In this document: in pieces, positions 1-7,628 of the stretch
How positions within the stretch are numbered: position 1 is the stretch's first letter
Layout: each line of letters starts with the position of its first letter
Source: Phaeovulum molybdatiresistens
Lineage (GTDB): Bacteria > Pseudomonadota > Alphaproteobacteria > Rhodobacterales > Rhodobacteraceae
Assembly (NCBI RefSeq): GCF_023544865.1
Contig: NZ_JAMJFX010000025.1
Location: 1 to 38,997 of the forward strand
Direction: 5' to 3'
Length of the DNA: 38,997 bases
Position numbers and translations under genes: made by a program
The notes under the pieces: generated by a model
The model's input: only the letters and a program-made list of their open reading frames with translations
What the model was told of the DNA's origin: nothing
The model's database searches: none

Positions 1-1
1 C

Positions 2-214
2 CAGCACATCCAGCCCGGACAACCTCAACAAAACGCCTACATCGAGCGCTACAACCGCACCGTCCGGCATGAATGGCTCGACCAATACATCATCGAAAGC
101 ATCGAGGAGGCACAGGACCACGCCACGCAATGGCTCTGGACTTACAACAACGACCGCCCGAACATGGGCATCGGCGGCATCACACCCGCCCAGAAACTGA
201 AGATGGTCGCGTGA
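2..214 (+). CDS. IS3-family transposase (OrfB), C-terminal part, cut by window edge
   Basis: The first 70 codons read as the end of an IS3-family DDE integrase domain. The stretch NAYIERYNRTVRHEWLD followed by WTYNNDRPNMGIGGITPAQK is the typical end of these transposases, where the last catalytic Glu lies in the 'N-x-x-x-E' segment (here NAYIE). The protein would insert the IS element by cut-and-paste or copy-paste transposition. The start lies left of the window. The stop is followed about 65 bases later by the CRISPR array, so the element ends in the short gap between them. Confidence 0.85.
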   Translation, partial: QHIQPGQPQQNAYIERYNRTVRHEWLDQYIIESIEEAQDHATQWLWTYNNDRPNMGIGGITPAQKLKMVA

Positions 215-256
215 ATTCTACGGATGCACCCCGCTAGAAATGGGGGGATTACCGTA
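215..256 (+). mobile_element. probable right end of the IS3-family element
   Basis: Between the transposase stop and the first CRISPR repeat lies a C- and G-rich stretch (CCCCGCTAGAAATGGGGGG, then ATTACC). It resembles the terminal inverted repeat found just after orfB in IS3 elements. The exact boundary is not provable because the left end of the IS is outside the window. If it ends near 256, the IS stops about 22 bases before the terminal repeat, inside what would be the next 32-nt spacer position. Confidence 0.35.
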
Positions 257-278
257 GGAAGTTGGTGGGGAACTGGTG

Positions 279-666
279 TCTCTCAGCTGCCTATCCGGCA
301 GGGAGGGTTATGTGATGGCTAGGGTCAGATCACAGACATCTCTCAGCTGCCTATCCGGCAGGGAGGGTGAGAGTGTAGATTTGCAGGGTTTCGCTGGTTC
401 TCTCAGCTGCCTATCCGGCAGGGAGGCGGTGCCCTCCGTCAGCACATCCGCGCGGCTATCTCTCAGCTGCCTATCCGGCAGGGAGGCGAACGCCCTCTGG
501 AATTGGCCTTCCCCGAATTCTCTCAGCTGCCTATCCGGCAGGGAGGTTTTGAGGTATACTCGCACAGAACGGGGCGGATCTCTCAGCTGCCTATCCGGCA
601 GGGAGGTTCATCCTGCCGGTCGGGGTGCGGCGTGTGCTTCTCTCAGCTGCCTATCCGGCAGGGAGG
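279..666 (-). CRISPR. type I-F CRISPR array, 7 repeats and 6 spacers
   Basis: Seven identical 28-bp repeats sit at 279, 339, 399, 459, 519, 579 and 639, separated by six 32-bp spacers (60-bp period). On the minus strand the repeat begins CCTCCCTGCCG, continues GATA, then GGCAGCTGAGAGA. This matches the type I-F layout: a CTGCC/GGCAG stem with a short loop and an 8-nt 3' end (CTGAGAGA) that becomes the 5' handle of the crRNA after Cas6f cleavage. Repeat length and spacer length are both standard for I-F. The array is therefore transcribed leftwards from a leader next to cas2/3. All repeats are identical, including the leader-distal one, which usually degenerates; this fits truncation of the distal end by the IS element. 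Confidence 0.97.
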
Positions 667-780
667 GCTTCCTTTCCTCATTTAAGAAAAGGAGTATCAA
701 GACCTTAATCGAAGATCTTCATGTTGACCATTTTTTCAAAGAGCTGGGTAACTTATTGATTTTTCTTATAGGATCCAAAT
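667..780 (-). promoter_or_regulatory. CRISPR leader with two IHF-consensus sites
   Basis: This AT-rich stretch separates the array from the body of cas2/3 and overlaps the end of that gene. It contains two exact matches to the IHF consensus WATCAANNNNTTR. One is at 695-707 on the plus strand (TATCAAGACCTTA), ending 29 bp from the leader-proximal repeat. The other is at 749-761 on the minus strand (AATCAATAAGTTA), overlapping the TAA stop of cas2/3. IHF bending of the leader is known to be needed for spacer integration in I-E and I-F systems. A leader promoter is expected, but no clear -35/-10 pair was identified. Confidence 0.7.
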
Positions 781-3700
781 GATGAGAAAAGATCATCCGG
801 CGTGTTTCGCGTGAACCCCGTCTGCTCCCCATAGGTCATCACAGGCAAGATAGTCTCTCTAGAAGAATAGCTGGCCACATCGGTAGCAACAAGCTTCTTA
901 AGTTCCGTGTCCGTCATGGGTTCAAATCCTGGGGCGTAATCCCACCAAGCACGCTGAAGAATGTCGGCGAACAAATACCCTTCTTCCTCGGTTTGGAGTG
1001 GGGTGGGAAGCATGTGAAATTCAGACGGCGGCGCAACTCTCCAGTTCGGCTGACCGGAACCCCCGCTGACATCGACGACCCAGACAGCATTATCCAAGCC
1101 ATCGCCTGACAAAGCATATCGCAAGGTTCGGGTCGTGGACCTGCGAAACATACGCGTGCGCGTGAAACGTGCATTCATTCGTGCGACGGTTCGTTCGAGA
1201 TAGCGACCAAGAGGGGGTGCTTCACCTGAAAGCCTGAGCATGGACCGCCTCAGCAATTCCTCTTCATCCCGCAGCGGGCAGGCTTCTGCGTCTGACAGGA
1301 TGGGCGCCGCGTTGATCTTGTCAAAGAGCAGATCACCCGCCAGATCCCTGAAGGTGCGTTCGGGAAACCTGTCGAGATTTCCGCGGGACACACCGGTCTC
1401 ATGATGAACATCGGTTTCAACGCCAGGCATGGCGAGCTTCCCAATCTGAATGGCAATCGGACTGCGCCCAAGGAGTAAGACATTCGCCTCTTGCCATGCG
1501 CCAGGACGGTGCCTGCGGACGCGACCAGCCGCTTGAACGATCGATCGCATCGAGATCGGATCAAGAATGGCATAGTCAAAATCGAGATCATTGCCGGTCT
1601 CGATTACGGGAGACGTCACGCAGACGATCTCGATATCCCGCGCGCCGACACTGGCCGCTCTCTCAAAAAGCTTCTCCGCATGGCAAAGGCTGCGCAGGCC
1701 CTTCTGCGGATCGCCCCCCTTTCGCGTCAAGGCGCGCTTCAGGCGCTCCTCGACCCAAGACCGGTGCAACCGCGGGAAATTAGAGTGCAGGCAAAGCTTC
1801 ACGCGAAGACGACCATCCAGATCGCCAGCGGGAAGCTGGTGAAAAAGCGCGGCCGTATGCGAGATGCGTGTCATCCGGACAAGACCGACAGACACCCTGA
1901 AACCATCGATTGCAGAGGCATTGGCATCATGCATCCGACCGCAACTCTCGCCGACTTGCTCGACAAGCTCCTCCCAAGACGTGCAGGGCGCAAGGATCTC
2001 GCCGCGCCTCAAGACTGGCGCCGATTCAAGCGCCGTGAGAATACGTGCCCGGCAGGCGTCATAGAGAGCGCCGAAATCTTGCCCTTCCGCACTGGTGACG
2101 ACTGATCCTGGCGCATCACCAGTCAGGAGCAGATTGACATGGGAAGAAGCCCCTAAGGCGCGGGCATGCCCTTCCCAGCCTGCCTGGTAGGCCGCATGAA
2201 GGGTTTCTCCAACATCCCGGGTCAACGTGGCGGACATGATGATCACACGCCGCCCGCCGGCCGCAGCCTGGAAAACCAGACGGGCAATGGCTGCGATATC
2301 CTCCGGGCCATACTGATCGATTTCGTCCAGGATTAGATCGGATGTCAGGGTCCGGATGGCCGCCGGAAGAAAGGCTGACCTGGCCGGTGACGCGACCCCC
2401 ATCAGATGATCGACGGTCCCGACGATCACCGGCGCCGAGGCCAGAGACTGAAACATTCCGGCTTTTTTACCGGAGACCTTGATCAACCGATCAAGGATCG
2501 CGGGAACATTACGATCGGTGTCGAGGCTCAATCCGCGTAGCCATTGCCGCTCTCTGGGACTGTCCATATCCGGCACATGGCCTTCCGCCTGCTCGACGCG
2601 CAGCCACTCAGGGAGTGCCGACAGGCTTTCCGAACCACTGGCATCCTCCGGATCCGCTCGTTTTTCGGACGAGAATTCGATTGGAGGCGTTCCGATCAAG
2701 ACGCGCACATCTGCCGCCTGCAATCCCAGATCATCGACATATTCGCGCGCCGACTGGCTCGCCAGGACACGCAGGCCGAGCCCAAGCGTCATGCGGAAAT
2801 AGCGCCGCTCCGGTCGGCAATCCCCGAAAGCCGCCCCTGCAAGGATCGTTGGCGCCCCACGGGTCTTGCCCGTGCCTGTGCCTGACAGAAGGCACGCAAA
2901 GAACCCGCCTTCTTGGGATGCCGCAAGCGCACGGGCAGCATGGGCCGCCTCCATCTGCCAAGAGAAGCGGGGGTTCTCAATATCCGGCATGACAATATCT
3001 ACCGGCATCTGCGCCTCGGAGAGAGCAGGCATGCGGTCGCGGAGGCGATGCAGCATTTCGAAGGCGGGACGGCAGTTCAGATAGACCCTACGCACATGGG
3101 TCGACAGGCTGTCTGCAGCGTAAAGGCGTCCATCCGCGCCCTTCATGGTATTTGCCAGAAAGGCCGTTTCCACTGCGGACTCTTTCTTCTCGGAGGAGCC
3201 GACATGATCCGCAAAAACCAGAGCCCCCCGCAGCGCTATGTCGATCCCCTCCACCGGGGTCCCGGGAACAATCATCGCAGCATCCTTCCCGAGGCGCCGC
3301 AACCACCAGCTTTCATGCCAGAAGGGCGTCCCAGCCGCGATCCGGAGTTTTTCGCGCCCGCCCTCCGGTATGGGCAGCGCATGTGCACCACCTCGCAGCC
3401 CGATATGGTCGGTCTCTCCTTCGGGAAGACGGTGATGGGTCAGGATTAGCATCCCGATCGCAAAGGTTAGACGTTGCTCGTCAACGAGGAAATCAAATCC
3501 GAGGCGCCGATCGGCGGGAGACCCATCCTGCAAAAGCCAGTCGAGCGCAGACAGGCAGGCAGCGTCGATATCGGCCGGCGATGTTTTGGCGAGGGCAACC
3601 TTCAGGGCGGCGTCATCCAGAGCGCCGAACAGGCGGTCCCAGACCGCTGCCGAAAACAGCTCATGCCGAATAAATGACGCTTCGGGTATCGCCCCCTGAA

Positions 3701-4115
3701 GGGCGCCTGTGATCATCTTCTGGAAGAGCACCATGGCCTTTCCAAGATCATGAAACAGGGCAGCGATACGGACTGTGGCAAGGCCATTTCGTTCCGCCTC
3801 TGACCCCAAGGACCTCACATGGGCGGAAGGATGGGAAGCGACTGGAGCTAATCCATCCTCCGAGAACATCGAGCGGGAGCCGATTTGGATCAGGGGCATC
3901 CGGCTCTCGAGAGAGCTCCGGATCTCCTGGATCGAGACGGCAGTTGCCCGGCTGGCGCGCTTGCGTAGCTCTCGTGCCATGCGATCAAGGCAGGCATTCG
4001 AGGCCTTACCGCGCCAAGTGCGATCGCCGATCCGCCACAGGTAGCGGTCCAACACGCGCGCCACATGATCGCGGGATTTCTTTCGGGACCGGCAGACCGC
4101 GATCACCTCACGCAT
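753..4115 (-). CDS. cas3f: Cas2-Cas3 fusion protein, type I-F (nuclease-helicase and adaptation)
   Basis: This 1120-residue protein degrades target DNA recruited by the Csy surveillance complex and, through its Cas2 part, joins Cas1 in spacer acquisition. Residues 1 to about 70 resemble the Cas2-like domain of I-F proteins (RIGDRTW motif at 28-34). The HD nuclease motif is HDLGK at 122-126, with H151 and HH at 227-228 as further likely metal ligands. The helicase shows Walker A SGTGTGKT (411-418), DEID (597-600), SAT (628-630), ETGND (839-843) and QAAGRVRRHR (861-870). Length is typical for the family. The ATG overlaps the end of cas1 by 8 bp. It is the last gene of the operon and runs straight into the leader. 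No break is visible. Confidence 0.95.
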   Translation of the reverse strand: MREVIAVCRSRKKSRDHVARVLDRYLWRIGDRTWRGKASNACLDRMARELRKRASRATAVSIQEIRSSLESRMPLIQIGSRSMFSEDGLAPVASHPSAHVRSLGSEAERNGLATVRIAALFHDLGKAMVLFQKMITGALQGAIPEASFIRHELFSAAVWDRLFGALDDAALKVALAKTSPADIDAACLSALDWLLQDGSPADRRLGFDFLVDEQRLTFAIGMLILTHHRLPEGETDHIGLRGGAHALPIPEGGREKLRIAAGTPFWHESWWLRRLGKDAAMIVPGTPVEGIDIALRGALVFADHVGSSEKKESAVETAFLANTMKGADGRLYAADSLSTHVRRVYLNCRPAFEMLHRLRDRMPALSEAQMPVDIVMPDIENPRFSWQMEAAHAARALAASQEGGFFACLLSGTGTGKTRGAPTILAGAAFGDCRPERRYFRMTLGLGLRVLASQSAREYVDDLGLQAADVRVLIGTPPIEFSSEKRADPEDASGSESLSALPEWLRVEQAEGHVPDMDSPRERQWLRGLSLDTDRNVPAILDRLIKVSGKKAGMFQSLASAPVIVGTVDHLMGVASPARSAFLPAAIRTLTSDLILDEIDQYGPEDIAAIARLVFQAAAGGRRVIIMSATLTRDVGETLHAAYQAGWEGHARALGASSHVNLLLTGDAPGSVVTSAEGQDFGALYDACRARILTALESAPVLRRGEILAPCTSWEELVEQVGESCGRMHDANASAIDGFRVSVGLVRMTRISHTAALFHQLPAGDLDGRLRVKLCLHSNFPRLHRSWVEERLKRALTRKGGDPQKGLRSLCHAEKLFERAASVGARDIEIVCVTSPVIETGNDLDFDYAILDPISMRSIVQAAGRVRRHRPGAWQEANVLLLGRSPIAIQIGKLAMPGVETDVHHETGVSRGNLDRFPERTFRDLAGDLLFDKINAAPILSDAEACPLRDEEELLRRSMLRLSGEAPPLGRYLERTVARMNARFTRTRMFRRSTTRTLRYALSGDGLDNAVWVVDVSGGSGQPNWRVAPPSEFHMLPTPLQTEEEGYLFADILQRAWWDYAPGFEPMTDTELKKLVATDVASYSSRETILPVMTYGEQTGFTRNTPDDLFSSFGSYKKNQ

Positions 4116-5103
4116 CGCGCTGCCCTTCAGCTTTTGCAGTTCCCGACGCAGGCGTAATCATGCGCTCGACGGTGCCAATTGCCTCTGCGAGGATCTTGCG
4201 ATCATCGAAAGCGGCAATCAGTCGTCCGCGGAAGACCTTTTCCGGATCCTCATCCTTGCGGTTTCGCACGGCCGCAAAGGCGATCGGCAGGACAAGAGCG
4301 TCCTTGAAGGCATCCGCAAGATCGAAGACGAGGCCGCCCGCCCGGGTCTTGCCGTGAAAGATCGACATGTGCGGCGGAACCCCAAGCGCCCAAAGGGCGC
4401 TTCCCGCCATGCCGTAGGCCAGATAGTTGCCGTGATCGATCAGGCGATTGACCAACTGGAAAGCATCCTTTGGCAGCTTTCCATCGGATTGCCCGACTCC
4501 GGCCTCGCGTCGAAATTCTCCGGCCTTCGATAGACCTGAAGCCTCGGCAAAGAATTTGTAGCAGGCTTTTGAGAATTGGCCCTCAACCCCCAGAAGCTCC
4601 TGAATGGACGTGATGGCTCCAAGTCGATCCTCAAAGGTCTTACAGATCCTTGAGAGGGGTGTTGGATCGCGCAAGGCTAGATGTCGGCCGGCAAGTGCCC
4701 CTCCGATCTTGCGCATGCGCTCCGTTCTGTCCCGCATGACCACCTTGGCGGCCTGAAGGGATCGCTTTTCGTCAAGATAGACGGGAAGCATCTCCCGAAA
4801 ATGCCGTGTGGCCGTGTAGGCCGTCAGCGCCCCCATATGAAGGGGCGTGCCACCCGTTCCTGTGACGGCGAGATAGACACCCTCTTCCCCGAGAAGTCGC
4901 ATCGCATCTTGGGTGATCGACGTGCCCTGGCCGATGAAGAGAACGGCAAGATTGACATGGGGGATATTGTATTCGCGCCGGTATTCGTCATCCGCGATGT
5001 GATAGACGATGCGCCCCCCTTCGACATGAATACGGGCGCGCTCCAGGTAGAGCGCACCCTCCCGGTCGGTGATCAGAAGGCGGGGACCACCTTTAGGCTG
5101 CAT
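4108..5103 (-). CDS. cas1f: Cas1, type I-F CRISPR integrase
   Basis: Cas1 (331 residues) is the integrase that inserts new spacers at the leader-repeat junction, acting with the Cas2 part of Cas2-3. The expected catalytic residues are present: E174 in LLGVEGQFSK, H250 in IFHGKTRAGG and D264 in VFDLADAFKD. The N-terminal beta domain (residues 1 to about 90) and the helical C-terminal domain are both complete. Its ATG lies inside the end of cas6f with an 11-bp overlap, and its stop lies inside the start of cas2/3, so translation is probably coupled. In canonical I-F loci cas1 is the first gene. Here it is fifth of six. Confidence 0.95.
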   Translation of the reverse strand: MQPKGGPRLLITDREGALYLERARIHVEGGRIVYHIADDEYRREYNIPHVNLAVLFIGQGTSITQDAMRLLGEEGVYLAVTGTGGTPLHMGALTAYTATRHFREMLPVYLDEKRSLQAAKVVMRDRTERMRKIGGALAGRHLALRDPTPLSRICKTFEDRLGAITSIQELLGVEGQFSKACYKFFAEASGLSKAGEFRREAGVGQSDGKLPKDAFQLVNRLIDHGNYLAYGMAGSALWALGVPPHMSIFHGKTRAGGLVFDLADAFKDALVLPIAFAAVRNRKDEDPEKVFRGRLIAAFDDRKILAEAIGTVERMITPASGTAKAEGQRDA

Positions 5104-5749
5104 CGCCTGCCAGACGGGCAGAGTCCGGCATCACAGGCAGGATGGCCGGAGCGACCGAGCTCGAGAAGCCATAGGTCGACACGATAAGGGGTGCTTCTGA
5201 CACGGGAGCCACCACTTCCTGAATATGCAGGACAGCGTCACCATAGAAGAGCGCCAAGGTGCTGTTGTCAGGCTTGCGCATAGGCTTCAGGCGCTTTCCG
5301 ACAGGTTTCCCCCGGCGCTCGGCGCGCGCCGCGGTCCGGCGGACCCAGCCGGGCGTGTATTTTTCATTACTGCGGTCTCGGACATAAGCCGCGCCAGTTG
5401 CCCCGGGATCGATCCAGGTCTCGCCGATCTCAATCGCCTCGATCATGCCACGGCGCCGCAAGGTCGCAAGGCCATCCATCCCCTCAAGTCGGGACAGCGA
5501 ATCCTCGGATCCGATGAGTTCGATCTCATGGCCGAGGCGCATGACCTCGCGCCCTTTGTGCATCTGGGGCAGGGCAACTGCGATGAAGTCATCGATGGAC
5601 CCGGTCCGATTTGCGTGATGCACACAATTCAGAGTCGACGAGAGGACATCTTGCAGGGCACCAAGCTCGATCACCGCCCGAACTGGTTTGATGAGCAGGC
5701 GGGCGGTGCCATGGCACCGCCCCTTTCCGATGTTCAGATCATCGCTCAT
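5093..5749 (-). CDS. cas6f: Cas6f (Csy4), crRNA-processing endoribonuclease
   Basis: This 218-residue protein matches Cas6f, which cuts the pre-crRNA at the base of the repeat hairpin and stays bound to the 3' stem-loop. Position after csy3 and the ATGA overlap with it support the call. The N-terminal ferredoxin-like half contains HH at 44-45, in the place of the catalytic His29 of Pseudomonas Csy4. The basic helix region (about residues 125-155, RRTAARAERRGKPVGKR) would read the hairpin. The end, with YGFSSS and a following proline-rich tail, parallels the YGLSKGG of Csy4. It is about 30 residues longer than the Pseudomonas protein because of a C-terminal tail and a longer N-terminus. Similarity is weak overall, so identity rests partly on context. 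Confidence 0.85.
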   Translation of the reverse strand: MSDDLNIGKGRCHGTARLLIKPVRAVIELGALQDVLSSTLNCVHHANRTGSIDDFIAVALPQMHKGREVMRLGHEIELIGSEDSLSRLEGMDGLATLRRRGMIEAIEIGETWIDPGATGAAYVRDRSNEKYTPGWVRRTAARAERRGKPVGKRLKPMRKPDNSTLALFYGDAVLHIQEVVAPVSEAPLIVSTYGFSSSVAPAILPVMPDSARLAGDAA

Positions 5750-6810
5750 GAGTTTGCCTCAGCGGTCTTGCTGGAGGATCCGAAGACGCCGCCACGCACC
5801 AGGTTCGCCAGCATGAAATGAACAGAGCCGGGAATGTCGTCGGCGGTTTTGGCATTGCGCACCGCGGCGAGGACATCTTCCGCCTTGCGGCGGATGTCGT
5901 AGAAGTTGTTCTTCGTCTTGCGCAGGACAGCGGCCGTCTCCTGGACACCACCATAGGGGTTCACGGCAATCGGGCCATACTCATCATCCTCATGCCAGAT
6001 GTCGATATGGCGGAGGGCGGCGCCGATCTTCTGGGAATGCATCGAGGCCTGTCCGATCTCCCGTCCACCGAAGAAGACCGGCAGCTTGGCGTAGACCCGG
6101 CTCAGGTCCTTGGCGGCCTTTTCTTCGCGGATGTATTCCTGCGAAGGGAAGATCTCTTGTCCGGCATCCATCTCGGCCATCCAGGTGACCTCGAAGGCGA
6201 AGGGGCTCTCGGTCAAACCGCGCGTCATGCCTTCGATGAAGCGGTCAAGGCCCGCGCGATCCCCCTCCACGAGGGCGGCGGCCATCTCATCGCGATCCGC
6301 GACCTCGTCCAGAGACAGGATCGCAGGGTTGAAGGCGATCTTCTCACCGGAGAAGCGCACCGTGACCTTCGCGTTGTCGACTTGGAACCGGTTGCGCCAG
6401 GCGAAGCGGGCATTGGCAATATTCCAGGCGTAAAGCTCTGCAAGGACAGAGAAGCCGCCCGCGCGGGCATATTCGGCCGCCAGATCGACATAGGCCTTAC
6501 CGACAGCGGGATTGCCACAGGCATGGGGCGCCATGGTCTTGGGCAGGACGCGGATGGAGAAGTCGAGCGCCACGGCGGTGCAACCCTGGGGCAGCACGGC
6601 GAATTCCACAGTCTGCGGATTGCTCAATCCGGGGTTCTTGGCCCGGTCTTCCGACGACTGCCCCCGCACGCCCTTCTCGAGCACTTCCACGGGAATACGG
6701 CGATCGCCATTGACGCCGAAAAAGACGCCTTCGGAAATCTGAAGAGATCGCGCATAGGCGAGCATGCCGGTTTCAAAGGAAACAGTATCGTTGGGCTTTG
6801 ACTTTGCCAT
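5746..6810 (-). CDS. csy3: Csy3 (Cas7f), backbone subunit of the type I-F surveillance complex
   Basis: Csy3 forms the six-copy filament that holds the crRNA spacer. Strong family signatures are visible: QEIFPSQEYI, MHSQKIGAALRHIDIWH, YGPIAVNPYGG and, near the end, FMLANLVRGGVFG. I chose the ATG at 6810 (354 residues, close to the usual 340 to 345) because it follows a purine-rich ribosome site (GGAAAGGAAAG) and a 19-bp gap after csy2. A longer frame starting at 6870 would overlap csy2 by 41 bp and has no ribosome site. The stop overlaps the cas6f start (ATGA). Confidence 0.93.
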   Translation of the reverse strand: MAKSKPNDTVSFETGMLAYARSLQISEGVFFGVNGDRRIPVEVLEKGVRGQSSEDRAKNPGLSNPQTVEFAVLPQGCTAVALDFSIRVLPKTMAPHACGNPAVGKAYVDLAAEYARAGGFSVLAELYAWNIANARFAWRNRFQVDNAKVTVRFSGEKIAFNPAILSLDEVADRDEMAAALVEGDRAGLDRFIEGMTRGLTESPFAFEVTWMAEMDAGQEIFPSQEYIREEKAAKDLSRVYAKLPVFFGGREIGQASMHSQKIGAALRHIDIWHEDDEYGPIAVNPYGGVQETAAVLRKTKNNFYDIRRKAEDVLAAVRNAKTADDIPGSVHFMLANLVRGGVFGSSSKTAEANS

Positions 6811-6829
6811 GGGATCTTTCCTTTCCAGA

Positions 6830-7627
6830 TCAGGCGTATTGGGGGTGATATGCAGGGTGGCCGAGGACATGGCGGCCCTCGCTGGACCAGCGCCAGAAAC
6901 GCTCAGTCATGCTTTCATCATCAAGGCCGGTGAGACGCGCATTGCGCACCGAAATCAACTCGGCGATGCCAACGCAGGGCTCCACGAAGACATGCGGGAT
7001 ATCGGGAGATCTTGCGCGAAGGCGCTTGGGAGTGGTGTCTGGGTCCTCAAGCAGGCGGTGCCCGACAGCCACCGGCACAATCCAGCCGCGGCCTGGCTCC
7101 CGCTCCGCGGGAAAAAGGATCTGCGCGATGCGCTCCATCTGAACGAGATCGCCAGAGGAGATGAGGCGACGCTCGGGCTGGTCGGGGCGCACCATGGCAT
7201 AGCCCCGGGGCAGACCCTTCAAGCCACTTCCATCTTGCGCCACCACATCGACACGAATGTCCTTGTTCGCGATGGTGCCACCGGCGATCCGCTTGCAGAG
7301 CGCCACATTTTTCACGGCCTCTGCACTTTCGCATCCAGGGAGGTCGAGGAGGATCGAGACATCCACGGTTCCGACAAGATCCTCGACGATCTCGATCGGG
7401 GTGAAGGCGCCGCTTTTGGGCTCCATCTCGGGCTTGGTGCGTCCCTCAGAAACATGGACCGCGTGCAGGATAGGAAGGACACGAGCGATCCAGGGGGTCA
7501 CGCCAAGATCCCGGCCAATTGACTCCGCTAGGCCAAGGAAGGCCATCGGGCTCGGAAGGCCAGCGGCATAGTCGTTCATCAGGAGGTTAACGCGGCTGGC
7601 CCGCAGATTACGAAGAGCAAAGCGCAT
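6830..7627 (-). CDS. csy2: Csy2 (Cas5f), subunit at the crRNA 5' end
   Basis: Csy2 pairs with Csy1 to hold the 8-nt 5' handle of the crRNA. The protein has the Cas5f signature near its N-terminus (GLPSPMAFLGLAESIGRDLG), an RRM-like fold being typical. With the ATG at 7627 it is 265 residues, shorter than the roughly 300 to 320 of well-known Csy2 proteins. That start is preceded by GGAGG six bases upstream and lies one base after the csy1 stop. A start at 7663 would add 12 residues inside csy1 without a better ribosome site. Confidence 0.87.
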   Translation of the reverse strand: MRFALRNLRASRVNLLMNDYAAGLPSPMAFLGLAESIGRDLGVTPWIARVLPILHAVHVSEGRTKPEMEPKSGAFTPIEIVEDLVGTVDVSILLDLPGCESAEAVKNVALCKRIAGGTIANKDIRVDVVAQDGSGLKGLPRGYAMVRPDQPERRLISSGDLVQMERIAQILFPAEREPGRGWIVPVAVGHRLLEDPDTTPKRLRARSPDIPHVFVEPCVGIAELISVRNARLTGLDDESMTERFWRWSSEGRHVLGHPAYHPQYA

Positions 7628-7628
7628 C

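Noticed and set aside
276..782. Open frames running through the repeat array, giving a protein with a repeated SLSCLSGRE motif
   Set aside because: The 60-bp period is a multiple of three, so the CRISPR array stays open by chance. The repeat structure and its I-F hairpin explain it fully.
1491..2105. Long plus-strand frames opposite cas2/3
   Set aside because: They mirror the codon pattern of a well-supported GC-rich gene on the other strand and show no family marks.
5818..6801. 327-codon plus-strand frame opposite csy3
   Set aside because: Antisense shadow of csy3, whose family motifs are clear.
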